IMG/VR virus record: IMGVR_UViG_3300024264_000100
Span: 1 to 34,376 of that record
Source: a virus
DNA: 34,376 nucleotides
Reading direction: 5' to 3' (one strand)
Part shown: piece by piece, positions 1 through 8,885 of the stretch
Numbering within the stretch: the first letter of the stretch is position 1
Layout: every line of letters starts with the position of its first letter
The notes under the pieces: model-generated
The model's input: only the letters and a program-made list of their open reading frames with translations
Databases searched by the model: none
What the model was told of the DNA's origin: nothing
Translations under genes and position numbers: made by a program

Positions 1-1194
1 GATAATTTTAAGAAATTATATAGTAACTCTGATGTTACAAAAAGAAATAGAAACGGACAAACAGCTTCTGGTTTATATTCTTTATTCATTCCGATGGAAT
101 GGAATTACGAAGGATTTATTGATGAGTATGGGCATCCTGTATTTAACACGCCGGAAGGGCACGTTATAGGTCCATATGGAGACGTTATAGACGTTGGAGT
201 TATCGAGCACTGGAATAATGAAGCTGAAGGTTTAAAGTCTGATCAAGACGCTTTAAATGAATTCTATAGACAGTTCCCGAGAACAGAGGAGCACGCTTTT
301 AGAGATGAAACAAAAAATAGTATATTTAATTTAGTTAAAATATACGAACAAATAGATTACAACGAGGATTTAGGTAATACAAATGTATTAACAAGAGGCA
401 GCTTTCAATGGGTAAATGGAATAAAAGATTCTACGGTTAAATTTTCACCTAATCCATCTGGAAGATTTTTAGTATCTTGGGTTCCTGGTGGACATTTACA
501 AAACAAGCAAGTTATTAATAAAGGGTTAAAAGCTCCAGGTAACGAACATATGGGAGCCTTTGGCTGTGATAGTTATGATATATCAGGAACAACAGACGGA
601 CACGGATCTAAAGGGGCTTTACATGGTTTAACAAAATTCAGTTTAGAAGATGCTCCCGCTAATACGTTCTTTTTAGAATATATAGCTAGACCGCAAACCG
701 CAGAGATATTTTTTGAAGATGTATTAATGGCTTGTATATTTTATGGAATGCCTTTATTATGTGAAAACAATAAACCTAGATTATTGTATTATTTTAAAAG
801 AAGAGGATACAGAGGGTATTCAATGAATAGACCTGACAAAGTGTGGAACAAATTATCTGTAACTGAAAGAGAAATTGGTGGAATGCCTAACTCTAGTGAA
901 GATATAAAACAAGCACACGCGGCAGCTATCGAAACATATATAGACAAACACGTAGGTTTACGTGAAGATGGTCAGTACGGTGCAATGTATTTTAATACTA
1001 CTTTAAATGATTGGGCTGGTTTTGATATAAATAAAAGAACAAAGTTTGATGCGGCCATAAGTTCTGGCTTAGCTATAATGGCTTGTAATAGACATTTATA
1101 TTATCCCAGACCTCAAGTACAAAAAGAAATAATAAGTTTAAAAATAGCTAAATACACCAACCAAGGTGGTTTATCAAAATTAATAGAAAAATAA
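1..1194 (+). CDS. terL: Terminase large subunit, C-terminal part (5' end outside window)
   Basis: The frame is open from the first base, so the 397 visible residues are the C-terminal part of a longer protein; the first in-frame ATG at 94 is internal. The visible part fits the RNase H-like nuclease domain of phage large terminases, which cuts concatemeric DNA during packaging. Candidate metal-binding acids, counted from the window edge, are Asp190 (in FGCDSYDIS), Glu255 (in LLCENNKPR) and Asp350 (in TKFDAAIS). Their order and spacing resemble the D-E-D triad of T4 gp17. The Walker A and B motifs of the ATPase domain must lie upstream of the window. The portal gene follows after 4 bases, the usual terL-portal order. 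Identity rests on the triad and the context. Confidence 0.88.
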   Translation, partial: DNFKKLYSNSDVTKRNRNGQTASGLYSLFIPMEWNYEGFIDEYGHPVFNTPEGHVIGPYGDVIDVGVIEHWNNEAEGLKSDQDALNEFYRQFPRTEEHAFRDETKNSIFNLVKIYEQIDYNEDLGNTNVLTRGSFQWVNGIKDSTVKFSPNPSGRFLVSWVPGGHLQNKQVINKGLKAPGNEHMGAFGCDSYDISGTTDGHGSKGALHGLTKFSLEDAPANTFFLEYIARPQTAEIFFEDVLMACIFYGMPLLCENNKPRLLYYFKRRGYRGYSMNRPDKVWNKLSVTEREIGGMPNSSEDIKQAHAAAIETYIDKHVGLREDGQYGAMYFNTTLNDWAGFDINKRTKFDAAISSGLAIMACNRHLYYPRPQVQKEIISLKIAKYTNQGGLSKLIEK

Positions 1195-1198
1195 AAAT

Positions 1199-3631
1199 AT
1201 GGCTGAGTCAGTTATAACAAGTTATTTTCCAAGCCAAGTAGCTAGCGATGCGGAGAAGATGTCCATGGATTATGGTACTACTGTAGGTAGAGCTATAGAA
1301 AGTGAGTGGTTCAATAATACCAATGGAGGTAATAGCAGTAGGTTTCAAAGCAACCAAGTTACTTTTCACAATTTAAGATTATACGCTAGAGGCGAACAGC
1401 CTATACAAAAATATAAAGATGAGTTATCTATAAACGGTGATTTATCTTATTTGAATTTGGATTGGAAACCTGTGCCTATTATACCTAAATTTGTAGATAT
1501 AGTAGTTAACGGTATTTCTGATAGACTATTTGATATAAGAGCTTATTCACAGGATCCTTATGGAGTGGATAAACGTACAAGATACATGGAGTCTTTAATA
1601 AGAGACATGCAAACTAAAGAGCTTAATGAATTTGCTTCTGCTGAGTTTGGTGTTAACTTATTTGAAAATGATCCTGAAACATTACCTAAAAATAAAGAAG
1701 AGTTAGATCTTCATATGCAACTTACTTATAAACAACAAGTTGAGATTGCAGAAGAGCAAGCAATCAAAGTCTTATTAGATGGTAATAATTATGACTTAAT
1801 AAAAAGACGTTGTAATTATGATTTAACCACTATAGGTATTGGTGCTGTAAAAAATGTTTTTACAAAATCAGAAGGTGCTAAAGTAGAATATGTGGACCCT
1901 GTTAATTTAGTTTGGTCATATACAGATTCACCTTACTTTGATGATATATATTATGTAGGAGAAGTAAGATCAGTACACTTAAATGAACTTAAAAAAGAAT
2001 TCCCTTGGCTTACCAATGAGGAATTAAAAGATATTGCCGGGCAGTCGGTTAGTAACAACGGTTTTTACAATAGATCTATTAGTAATGTTAATCAAGATGA
2101 TTCTAATACAGTACAAGTAATGTATTTTAATTACAAAACATTTACTAATGAGGTTTATAAAGTAAAAGAAACTGCGACAGGAGCTGCAAAAATAATACCT
2201 AAAGATGATCAATTCAATCCACCACCTGAATTATATGAAGAGTATGGTATTGAAAAGCTATCTAAGTCTCTTGAAGTATTATATGAGGGGGTAAAAATTG
2301 TTGGCGGAAGAATGCTTAAATGGGAACTGGCTAAGAATATGATTAGACCAAAGAGTGACTACTCTAAAGTCAAAATGAATTATAGCATGGTTGCTCCTAG
2401 AATGTATCGAGGTAGAATAGAATCTATAGTAAGTCGTATAACGGGATTTGCGGATATGATTCAATTAACTCATTTAAAATTACAGCAAGTAATGTCAAGA
2501 ATGGTTCCGGACGGAGTTTATCTTGATGCAGACGGCTTGGCTGAAGTTGATTTAGGTAACGGTACAAATTACAATCCGCAAGAAGCACTTAATATGTTTT
2601 TTCAAACAGGTTCTGTAATTGGTAGATCGTTTACTCAAGATGGTGATATGAATCCTGGTAAAGTTCCTATTCAAGAAATAACTACAGGAGCTGGAGGCGG
2701 TAAAATGCAATCACTAATTGGCAATTACAATTATTACATGCAAATGATCCGTGACGTAACCGGATTGAATGAAGCTAGAGATGGAAGTACTCCTGATTCT
2801 AGAGCATTAGTTGGCGTACAAAAAATGGCAGCAGCAAATTCAAATGTAGCAACAAGACATATATTAGATGGAAGTTTGTTTTTAACATCGGACTTATGCG
2901 AAGGTTTATCATTAAGAATTTCAGATATATTAGAATATTCTCCAACAAGAGAAGCTTTTATCCATAAAATAGGTAATCAAAATGTAGCTGTATTAGAAGA
3001 AATGAAAGATTTGTATCTTTATGATTTTGGTATATTTATTGAGTTGCAACCAGACGAAGAAGAAAGAGCTGTGTTAGAAAACAATATACAAGCAGCTGTA
3101 CAAAGTGGATTAATTGATTTATCAGATGCTATTGATCTTAGAGAAATTAAAAATCTTAAGTTGGCTAATCAATTATTAAAAATAAGAAGAATAGACAAAC
3201 AGAAGAAAGACCAAGAAATACAACAACAAAATATACAAGCTCAAGCCCAAGCTAATGCACAAGCACAGCAAGTAGCAGCTCAAGCAGAGGTTCAAAAGGG
3301 TCAGGCTTTAATACAACAAAAAATAGAGTTAGCAAACGCTCAAGCTCAAATTGATACACAAAAACTAATGCAAGAAGCTACTTTAAAGAAAGAGCTAATG
3401 CAATTAGAATTTGAAATGAATTTACAGCTTAAAGGTTTAGAGGTTCAAGGTCGTAAGTCTGAGATAGTAGACAAAGAAGATAGAAAAGACGACAGAACTA
3501 AATTACAAGCTACACAACAAAGTGAATTAATACAACAAAGACAAAACAATTTGCCAGCACAAGACTTCGAGTCAAGTGGGTTCGATACAATGGGCGGTGG
3601 ATTTAACTTAGGTTCGTCAGACCCTAGGTAA
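1199..3631 (+). CDS. Portal protein
   Basis: This 810-residue protein sits directly after the terminase and before the scaffold and capsid genes, the standard position for the dodecameric portal through which DNA is packaged and ejected. Residues of about 40-640 look like a mixed alpha/beta portal core, with a DVTGLNEARDGSTPDSRALVG-type segment near residue 520 typical of podovirus-like portals. From about residue 665 to 790 the chain becomes a long Gln/Ala-rich helical tail (QAQAQANAQAQQVAAQ and similar), probably a coiled coil or the portal barrel, and it ends in a Gly-rich segment. It starts at ATG 1199 after the A-rich leader taaaaat. The length is at the upper end for portals, consistent with the extended C-terminus. 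No specific family was assigned. Confidence 0.82.
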   Translation: MAESVITSYFPSQVASDAEKMSMDYGTTVGRAIESEWFNNTNGGNSSRFQSNQVTFHNLRLYARGEQPIQKYKDELSINGDLSYLNLDWKPVPIIPKFVDIVVNGISDRLFDIRAYSQDPYGVDKRTRYMESLIRDMQTKELNEFASAEFGVNLFENDPETLPKNKEELDLHMQLTYKQQVEIAEEQAIKVLLDGNNYDLIKRRCNYDLTTIGIGAVKNVFTKSEGAKVEYVDPVNLVWSYTDSPYFDDIYYVGEVRSVHLNELKKEFPWLTNEELKDIAGQSVSNNGFYNRSISNVNQDDSNTVQVMYFNYKTFTNEVYKVKETATGAAKIIPKDDQFNPPPELYEEYGIEKLSKSLEVLYEGVKIVGGRMLKWELAKNMIRPKSDYSKVKMNYSMVAPRMYRGRIESIVSRITGFADMIQLTHLKLQQVMSRMVPDGVYLDADGLAEVDLGNGTNYNPQEALNMFFQTGSVIGRSFTQDGDMNPGKVPIQEITTGAGGGKMQSLIGNYNYYMQMIRDVTGLNEARDGSTPDSRALVGVQKMAAANSNVATRHILDGSLFLTSDLCEGLSLRISDILEYSPTREAFIHKIGNQNVAVLEEMKDLYLYDFGIFIELQPDEEERAVLENNIQAAVQSGLIDLSDAIDLREIKNLKLANQLLKIRRIDKQKKDQEIQQQNIQAQAQANAQAQQVAAQAEVQKGQALIQQKIELANAQAQIDTQKLMQEATLKKELMQLEFEMNLQLKGLEVQGRKSEIVDKEDRKDDRTKLQATQQSELIQQRQNNLPAQDFESSGFDTMGGGFNLGSSDPR

Positions 3632-3663
3632 TAATAATAGTAACAATTATATAATATTTTATC

Positions 3664-4830
3664 ATGTCAGAAGAATTAGAACAAGAATTACCTACCGTTG
3701 AGGAAGTCAAGGTAGAAGAATCTAAACCTGTGTCAGTTGACGACGGGGTTATTAAGGTTGACTTAGGATTATTAAACAAACCAGAAACTGATGCCATTCC
3801 AGAGCAAGAAACAAATGCAGTGGATGATGATCAACCGGCCGCAATTAGCGAAGAAGTGGTTGAAGAAATACCACAACAACAAGAGCCCGTTCAAGATGAA
3901 CAACCCGTTCTTGAAGAAATAGTAAACGAAGAAGTAGCTGAACAAGTTGAAGAACTTAACGAACAAGTTGAGCAAGCCATAGTTAAAGCGGATGCTGGTA
4001 TTGCATTACCGGATAATATTCAAAAAGTGGTTGAGTTTATGAATGAGACCGGAGGAAGTTTACAAGATTACGTAAAGCTTAACACCGATTATGCCTCATT
4101 AAATGAAACACAATTACTAAGAGAATTTTATGAAACTACTAAACCTCATTTAGATAGGGAAGAAATTGATTTTATAATGGAAGACAATTTTTCTTACGAC
4201 GAAGAGGTTGATGAAGATAGAGACATTCGAAGAAAAAAGTTAGCTAGAAAAGAAGAGCTAGCAAAAGCTAAAAATCACTTAGATGGATTAAAATCTAGGT
4301 ATTACGAAGAAATAAAAGCTGGGTCTAATTTAAACCCAGAAACAAAAAAAGCGGTTGACTTTTTCAATCGTTATAAAAAAGAAAACGAAGAAGCGAGTAA
4401 AGTAGCTGAAAACCAGGTATCTGTATTTAACAGTAAAACAGAAAAGCTTTTTTCCAATGATTTCAAAGGTTTTGATTTCAATGTTGGTGAAAAGAAATTT
4501 CGTTACAGAGTTAAAAATGCGGATCAGGTTAAAGACACTCAAGGCGATATCAATAATTTTGTCAAGAAGTTCTTGAACGATAAAAATGAAATGAGCGACG
4601 CCGCGGGATATCACAAGTCTTTATTTACAGCTATGAATGCAGATGCAATTGCAAATCACTTTTATGAGCAAGGTAAAACCGATGCTATGAAAGCAAGTGT
4701 ACAAAAATCGAAGAATATTGATATGGACCCAAGGGGTGTTCATGAAAACGTCAAGCCGACTTCGGGAATGTCATTTAAGTCAATTAAGTCTGGTGGAACT
4801 TCTAAGTTTGGAGTAAAAACAAGAAATTAA
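3664..4830 (+). CDS. Probable capsid scaffolding protein
   Basis: This is a 388-residue protein between portal and major capsid protein, where scaffolds are normally encoded. The first 130 residues are extremely acidic and low in complexity (many Glu, Val, Pro and Gln). A charged helical stretch at about residues 195-260 could form a coiled coil. The C-terminus (about 355-388) is basic and Gly/Ser/Lys-rich, ending KFGVKTRN; basic C-termini are what scaffolds of P22 and phi29 type use to touch the capsid protein. No protease motif is visible, so it is probably not a protease-scaffold fusion. The assignment comes from composition and position, not a recognised domain. A minor capsid protein would be the alternative. 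Confidence 0.6.
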   Translation: MSEELEQELPTVEEVKVEESKPVSVDDGVIKVDLGLLNKPETDAIPEQETNAVDDDQPAAISEEVVEEIPQQQEPVQDEQPVLEEIVNEEVAEQVEELNEQVEQAIVKADAGIALPDNIQKVVEFMNETGGSLQDYVKLNTDYASLNETQLLREFYETTKPHLDREEIDFIMEDNFSYDEEVDEDRDIRRKKLARKEELAKAKNHLDGLKSRYYEEIKAGSNLNPETKKAVDFFNRYKKENEEASKVAENQVSVFNSKTEKLFSNDFKGFDFNVGEKKFRYRVKNADQVKDTQGDINNFVKKFLNDKNEMSDAAGYHKSLFTAMNADAIANHFYEQGKTDAMKASVQKSKNIDMDPRGVHENVKPTSGMSFKSIKSGGTSKFGVKTRN

Positions 4831-4849
4831 AATTTAAAAATTAAAAATT

Positions 4850-6274
4850 ATGGCATTAGGATCATTTACAGGAAGTGCTGGCGCATTAGCGCATTTAACA
4901 CCACGACCTACACAAACGTTGTTTAACGACAACTACCTGTCTTTATCAGACATGGATTTTACACAACAGTTCTTACCAGAAGTATATGAGAAAGAAGTAG
5001 AAAGATACGGAAACCGTACTATCTCTGGATTCTTACGTATGGTAGGGGCAGAAATGCCTATGGCTTCAGACGTAGTAGTATGGTCTGAACAAGGTAGATT
5101 ACACGCAGCTTACGATCCAGTGGAGACTACAGCTACTACAGTTATTATTCCAGCTAACGCAGCAGGAGCTTCTCAAAACGTTATTGGCCCAGGTGCTACT
5201 ATCGTTATTGCTTCAGCAAATGGTTTAGTTGTGGAGAAAGCTTATGTATCTGCAGTATCTGCACCGGTAGCAGGTGTTGTTACATTAACTGTAGCTGGGT
5301 ATCAAGGAGCTATTACTGTTCACGCAGCAGCTAAGATATTTGTATACGGTTCTGAATATGCAAAAGGTACTTCTAACGCAGGAACTTCTGTTGATGCAGC
5401 TTTTGAGCAATTCAACAACAAACCAATTATCTTAAGAGATAAATACAATGTGAACGGTTCTGATACTGCTCAAATTGGATGGGTTGAAGTTACTACTGAG
5501 GCTGGAACTTCTGGGTACTTATGGTACTTGAAATCTGAGCACGAAGCTAGAATTCGTTTTGAAGATCAATTAGAAATGAGTATGTTAGAAGCTGAAAAAG
5601 CAGCGGCACCAATTACGCCAGCTGACTTTGGAACTGCAGCAGGAACTCAACTTACTGGTTCTGACGGATTATTCTCTGCTCTAGAAGATAGAGGATTAGT
5701 TTATTCAGACACTGATTTTGGTGGAGCAGATGGACTTAACGATTTTGACGTTATTTTACAAGAACTAGACAAGCAAGGATCAATTGAAGAGAACATGATG
5801 TTCTTAAATAGATCAGCTTCTTTAGGAATTGACAATATGTTAGCATCTGTTAATTCAGCTTACGCAACAGGATCTTCTTATGGAGTATTTAATAACAGCT
5901 CTGAAATGGCATTGAACTTAGGGTTCTCTGGATTCAGAAGAGGTTCTTACGATTTCTATAAGACTGACTGGAAATACTTAAACGACGCTACTACTCGTGG
6001 ATTAGTTGGAGATATTGAAGGTGTATTGGTACCAGCAGGAACTTCTACAGTTTACGATCAGCAATTAGGACAGAACATTTCAAGACCATTCTTACACGTA
6101 CGTTACAGAGCTTCTGAAGCGGATGATAGAAAGATGAAATCTTGGATCACTGGATCTGTTGGTGGAAACTTTACAAGCGACGAGGATGCAATGAACGTTC
6201 ACTTCTTATCAGAAAGATGTTTATGCGTACAAGCGGCAAATAACTTCGTGTTATTCAAGAAAATCGCAGCATAG
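4850..6274 (+). CDS. Major capsid protein (HK97-fold expected)
   Basis: This 474-residue protein follows the scaffold by 19 bases. It carries features I associate with capsid proteins of flavobacterial and marine podovirus-like phages: an N-terminal segment with LFNDNYLSLSDMDFTQQFLP, then SDVVVWSEQGRLHAAYDP at about residues 74-91. A beta-rich insertion (about residues 95-170) rich in Ala, Val and Thr could be a surface domain, followed by a long helix-rich P-domain-like part. Its codons are more uniform than its neighbours (GCA/GCT, AGA, TCT dominate), as expected for a highly expressed gene. A strong hairpin follows the stop codon (6291-6317), another common mark of capsid genes. No cleavage site can be deduced from sequence alone. 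Confidence 0.82.
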   Translation: MALGSFTGSAGALAHLTPRPTQTLFNDNYLSLSDMDFTQQFLPEVYEKEVERYGNRTISGFLRMVGAEMPMASDVVVWSEQGRLHAAYDPVETTATTVIIPANAAGASQNVIGPGATIVIASANGLVVEKAYVSAVSAPVAGVVTLTVAGYQGAITVHAAAKIFVYGSEYAKGTSNAGTSVDAAFEQFNNKPIILRDKYNVNGSDTAQIGWVEVTTEAGTSGYLWYLKSEHEARIRFEDQLEMSMLEAEKAAAPITPADFGTAAGTQLTGSDGLFSALEDRGLVYSDTDFGGADGLNDFDVILQELDKQGSIEENMMFLNRSASLGIDNMLASVNSAYATGSSYGVFNNSSEMALNLGFSGFRRGSYDFYKTDWKYLNDATTRGLVGDIEGVLVPAGTSTVYDQQLGQNISRPFLHVRYRASEADDRKMKSWITGSVGGNFTSDEDAMNVHFLSERCLCVQAANNFVLFKKIAA

Positions 6275-6290
6275 TAAATTAATGTAATCT

Positions 6291-6317
6291 TTACCCTCGT
6301 TGTATTGACGAGGGTAA
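6291..6317 (+). terminator. Hairpin terminator after major capsid gene
   Basis: A perfect 10-bp stem (TTACCCTCGT with ACGAGGGTAA) closes a 7-base loop (TGTATTG), 17 bases after the capsid stop codon. A long T tract does not follow directly; the next bases are CTATTACTCTTATAAA. It may be a partial terminator that lowers read-through after the capsid gene, or a 3' stabilising structure on the capsid mRNA. The stem is certain; the function is inferred. Confidence 0.7.
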
Positions 6318-6354
6318 CTATTACTCTTATAAAATTATTTAATCATATTATATC

Positions 6355-7167
6355 ATGGCTACAAAAGCACAAGCAAAGCAAGTTGAGGTTGCTCCTCAAG
6401 TAAAAGCAGAACCAAAAAAAGCTGCACAACCACAATGGGAATTTAAAGACAGAACGTACTTTTTAACAACGGGCAAGTCTCCATTAATTTTTACAATACC
6501 TTCTAAGCATTCAAGAAACAAACCTTTATTATATTTTGATAAAAAGTCTGGTTATCAAAGAGAGCTTAGGTATGCTACAAACCAAAAGTCACCATTTGCT
6601 GACGAACAAAAAGGTGAAGCAACATTAGGTAGAATTGTAATGAAAAACGGAACACTTACTGTTCCTAAAGAACAAGTTGCACTGCAACAATTATTATCAA
6701 TATATCATCCATTAAAAGATAAAATATATAAAGAGCTTAATAAGGAGCAAGATTCTGTAAATCAAATTGATTGGATTGAATTAGAATTAGAAGCCCTTAC
6801 AGAAGCTAAAAACTTAGATGTGGAGCACGCAGAAGCTATATTAAGATCTGAATTCGGAGAAAAAGTTACACAACTTTCATCTAACGAATTAAAAAGAGAT
6901 TTAATGATTTTTGCTAAAAGAAATCCAATATTATTTTTAGAGCTAGCGGCTGACGATCATATTCAATTAAGAAATGTAGGAGCTAAAGCTGTAGAAGCGG
7001 GTATTTTAAGTTTATCTTCTGATCAACGTACATTTACATATGGACAAGGTGGTAGAAAGTTAATGACAATACCTTTTGATGAACACCCTTACTCTGCATT
7101 AGCGGCTTACTTTAAGACTGATGACGGTATGGAGGTTTACAAAGCAATATTAAAGAAACTTAAATAA
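6355..7167 (+). CDS. Unknown 270-aa virion-module protein
   Basis: I do not recognise a family. The first 28 residues are Ala/Lys/Gln-rich and probably disordered. The rest is mixed alpha/beta: a beta-rich part at about 30-110 (WEFKDRTYFLTTGKSPLIFTIPSK) and a helical Glu/Leu/Lys-rich part at about 115-200 with a linker-like charged character, then a short C-terminal domain. There is no signal peptide or membrane segment. It lies between the capsid gene and the connector genes and is bracketed by two hairpins (6291-6317 and 7182-7208), so its mRNA level may be set separately from its neighbours. Capsid decoration or a head-completion role is possible from position alone. Confidence 0.7.
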   Translation: MATKAQAKQVEVAPQVKAEPKKAAQPQWEFKDRTYFLTTGKSPLIFTIPSKHSRNKPLLYFDKKSGYQRELRYATNQKSPFADEQKGEATLGRIVMKNGTLTVPKEQVALQQLLSIYHPLKDKIYKELNKEQDSVNQIDWIELELEALTEAKNLDVEHAEAILRSEFGEKVTQLSSNELKRDLMIFAKRNPILFLELAADDHIQLRNVGAKAVEAGILSLSSDQRTFTYGQGGRKLMTIPFDEHPYSALAAYFKTDDGMEVYKAILKKLK

Positions 7168-7181
7168 GTTACCTTATAGTG

Positions 7182-7208
7182 GTTAGGCTGCTGTAATCGT
7201 AGCCTAAC
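7182..7208 (+). terminator. Hairpin, possible terminator or RNA-processing structure
   Basis: A 10-bp stem (GTTAGGCTGC with GTAGCCTAAC, one G-U pair) closes a 7-base loop, TGTAATC. It begins 14 bases after the stop codon of the 270-aa gene and is followed by A/T-rich sequence (TATTATAACAATAAAAAAAA) before the next start at 7236. Stem length and loop length match the hairpin at 6291-6317. There is no clean T tract, so attenuation or mRNA end protection is as likely as full termination. Confidence 0.6.
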
Positions 7209-7235
7209 TATTATAACAATAAAAAAAATACAACA

Positions 7236-7967
7236 ATGGCAATAAGCGTAAATACTGTTTATCAAAGAGTACTTGGTGTGCTTAATAAAGAACAAAGAGG
7301 TTATGTAACTGCTCAAGAATTTAACTTATTCGCTAATCAAGCGCAACAAGATTTATTTGAACAATACTTTTACGACATAAACCAATTTGGTAGAGTACCT
7401 GGTAATAATACTGAGTATTCCGATATGCTTACATTGCTTAATGAAAAAATAAATATATTTGAAACTATTTCTGCACCTACTAGACCTGCTAATTATTTTA
7501 TAGCACCATCTGATATGTATAGACTAGGGTCTATTGTTTATAAAAACACTACAACAAACTCATTTGGAACATCTTCTACAGAGCAAATAGAAGCAGAGCG
7601 AATCAATGCTAATGAGTTTTTATATATTAATTCTTCTCCTTTAACTAAACCTACAAACACTCGACCTGTATTTATTTCAAATGCAAGCGGTATAAAAATA
7701 TATGCAAATTCAGAGGTTACTGATGTTGCTTTAGTGGATTACCAATACATAAAAAAGCCTGCAACAGTAAAATGGGCATATCAAATTGTATTTAATGAAC
7801 CATTATACGACGCAAACAATTCTGTAAACTTTGAATTACACCCAGCGGATGAAGCTGACTTGGTTATAAAAATATTAGAATTAGCAGGTATATTAATAAA
7901 AGATTTAAACTTGTATCAAGTTATGAATCAAGAAGAACAAGAAACTATTCAACAAGAAAAAGCATAA
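7236..7967 (+). CDS. Probable head-tail connector or neck protein (243 aa)
   Basis: This 243-residue protein opens with MAISVNTVYQRVLGVLNKEQRGYVTAQEFNLFANQAQQDLFEQYF, a helical beginning like that of small adaptor proteins, followed by a beta-rich middle and a helical C-terminus ending in a Gln/Glu-rich tail (MNQEEQETIQQEKA). It lies directly upstream of another connector-like gene, with 3 bases between stop and start. I know similar proteins from phages of marine Bacteroidota, usually labelled as structural. Connector is inferred from order (capsid, then small proteins, then tail hub) and from the helical start; no catalytic motif is visible. Confidence 0.6.
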   Translation: MAISVNTVYQRVLGVLNKEQRGYVTAQEFNLFANQAQQDLFEQYFYDINQFGRVPGNNTEYSDMLTLLNEKINIFETISAPTRPANYFIAPSDMYRLGSIVYKNTTTNSFGTSSTEQIEAERINANEFLYINSSPLTKPTNTRPVFISNASGIKIYANSEVTDVALVDYQYIKKPATVKWAYQIVFNEPLYDANNSVNFELHPADEADLVIKILELAGILIKDLNLYQVMNQEEQETIQQEKA

Positions 7968-7970
7968 CAT

Positions 7971-8882
7971 ATGGCCTTACCTTTACAAACAGATGAACAA
8001 TATTATTTAGGTCCCGATGGTATTTGGAATAGCTGGGATGAGGACTACGGCAATTATCAATTCACCAGTATAAAAGATATTATAAACAACTTTATTATAT
8101 CTTATGTAGGTGAAGAAAAAATTATACCTAAAGCTAAAAGAACAGATGTTGCTTTTCATGCTCAACGAGGTGTGCAAGAGTTTAGCTTTGATATACTTCC
8201 CTCAGTTAAGAGTCAAGAAATTGAAATTGGACCTAACTTAAATTTTATATTACCAAAAGATTATGTTAACTATGTAAAAATTACATGGACAGATTCTAAT
8301 GGTATAGAAAGAGTAGTGTATCCTGCTATTAATACAAGCAATCCATTTCCAATACTTCAAGATAATAACTATGAGTATTTATTTGACGAACAAGATGAAG
8401 AAATTATATCTGCTCAGTCATCAGATACTCAAAAAAGATTTCAAAACCCAATACAACCAGGTGAAACCGCTAGAGATGTTATTCCTACGGATGTAACATT
8501 CTTAAATGGTTACGGTAGAAAATATGGGTTATCACCGCAGCAAGCTCAGGTTAATGGAGTATTCTATATAGATCAATTACAAGGTATTATATTTTTTGAT
8601 TCTTCATTTGTTAATAGAATAGTTACTTTAAAATATATTTCAGATGGCATAGGAGGATCAGATGAAGATATGACCGTACATAAATTTGCTGAAGAAGCTT
8701 TATATAAGTATATAGCTTACGCAATATTATCTACGAGAGCCAACACTCCTGAGTATTTAGTATCTAGATTTAAAAGAGAACGATCAGCTGCGAAAAGAAA
8801 TGCAAAATTAAGATTATCTAACATTAAGATCGAAGAAATTACGCAAGTTATGCGTAACAAATCTAAGATTATAAAACACTAG
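7971..8882 (+). CDS. Probable neck or tail-tubular adaptor protein (303 aa)
   Basis: The protein begins MALPLQTDEQYYLGPDGIWNSWDEDYGNYQFTSIKDIINNFIISYVG; the stretch at residues 25-75 (KDIINNFIISYVGEEKIIPKAKRTDVAFHAQRGVQEFSFDIL) is helical, then a beta part follows (LNFILPKDYVNYVKITW). This pattern, helices that recognise the portal followed by a beta domain, resembles the P22 gp4/T7 gp11 adaptor group. A late helical segment at about 240-280 (FAEEALYKYIAYAILSTRAN, then FKRERSAAKRNAKLRLS) is basic. It is tightly spaced with neighbours (3 bases on each side), consistent with one translational unit of neck and tail proteins. The exact counterpart cannot be decided from sequence alone. Confidence 0.6.
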   Translation: MALPLQTDEQYYLGPDGIWNSWDEDYGNYQFTSIKDIINNFIISYVGEEKIIPKAKRTDVAFHAQRGVQEFSFDILPSVKSQEIEIGPNLNFILPKDYVNYVKITWTDSNGIERVVYPAINTSNPFPILQDNNYEYLFDEQDEEIISAQSSDTQKRFQNPIQPGETARDVIPTDVTFLNGYGRKYGLSPQQAQVNGVFYIDQLQGIIFFDSSFVNRIVTLKYISDGIGGSDEDMTVHKFAEEALYKYIAYAILSTRANTPEYLVSRFKRERSAAKRNAKLRLSNIKIEEITQVMRNKSKIIKH

Positions 8883-8885
8883 TAT

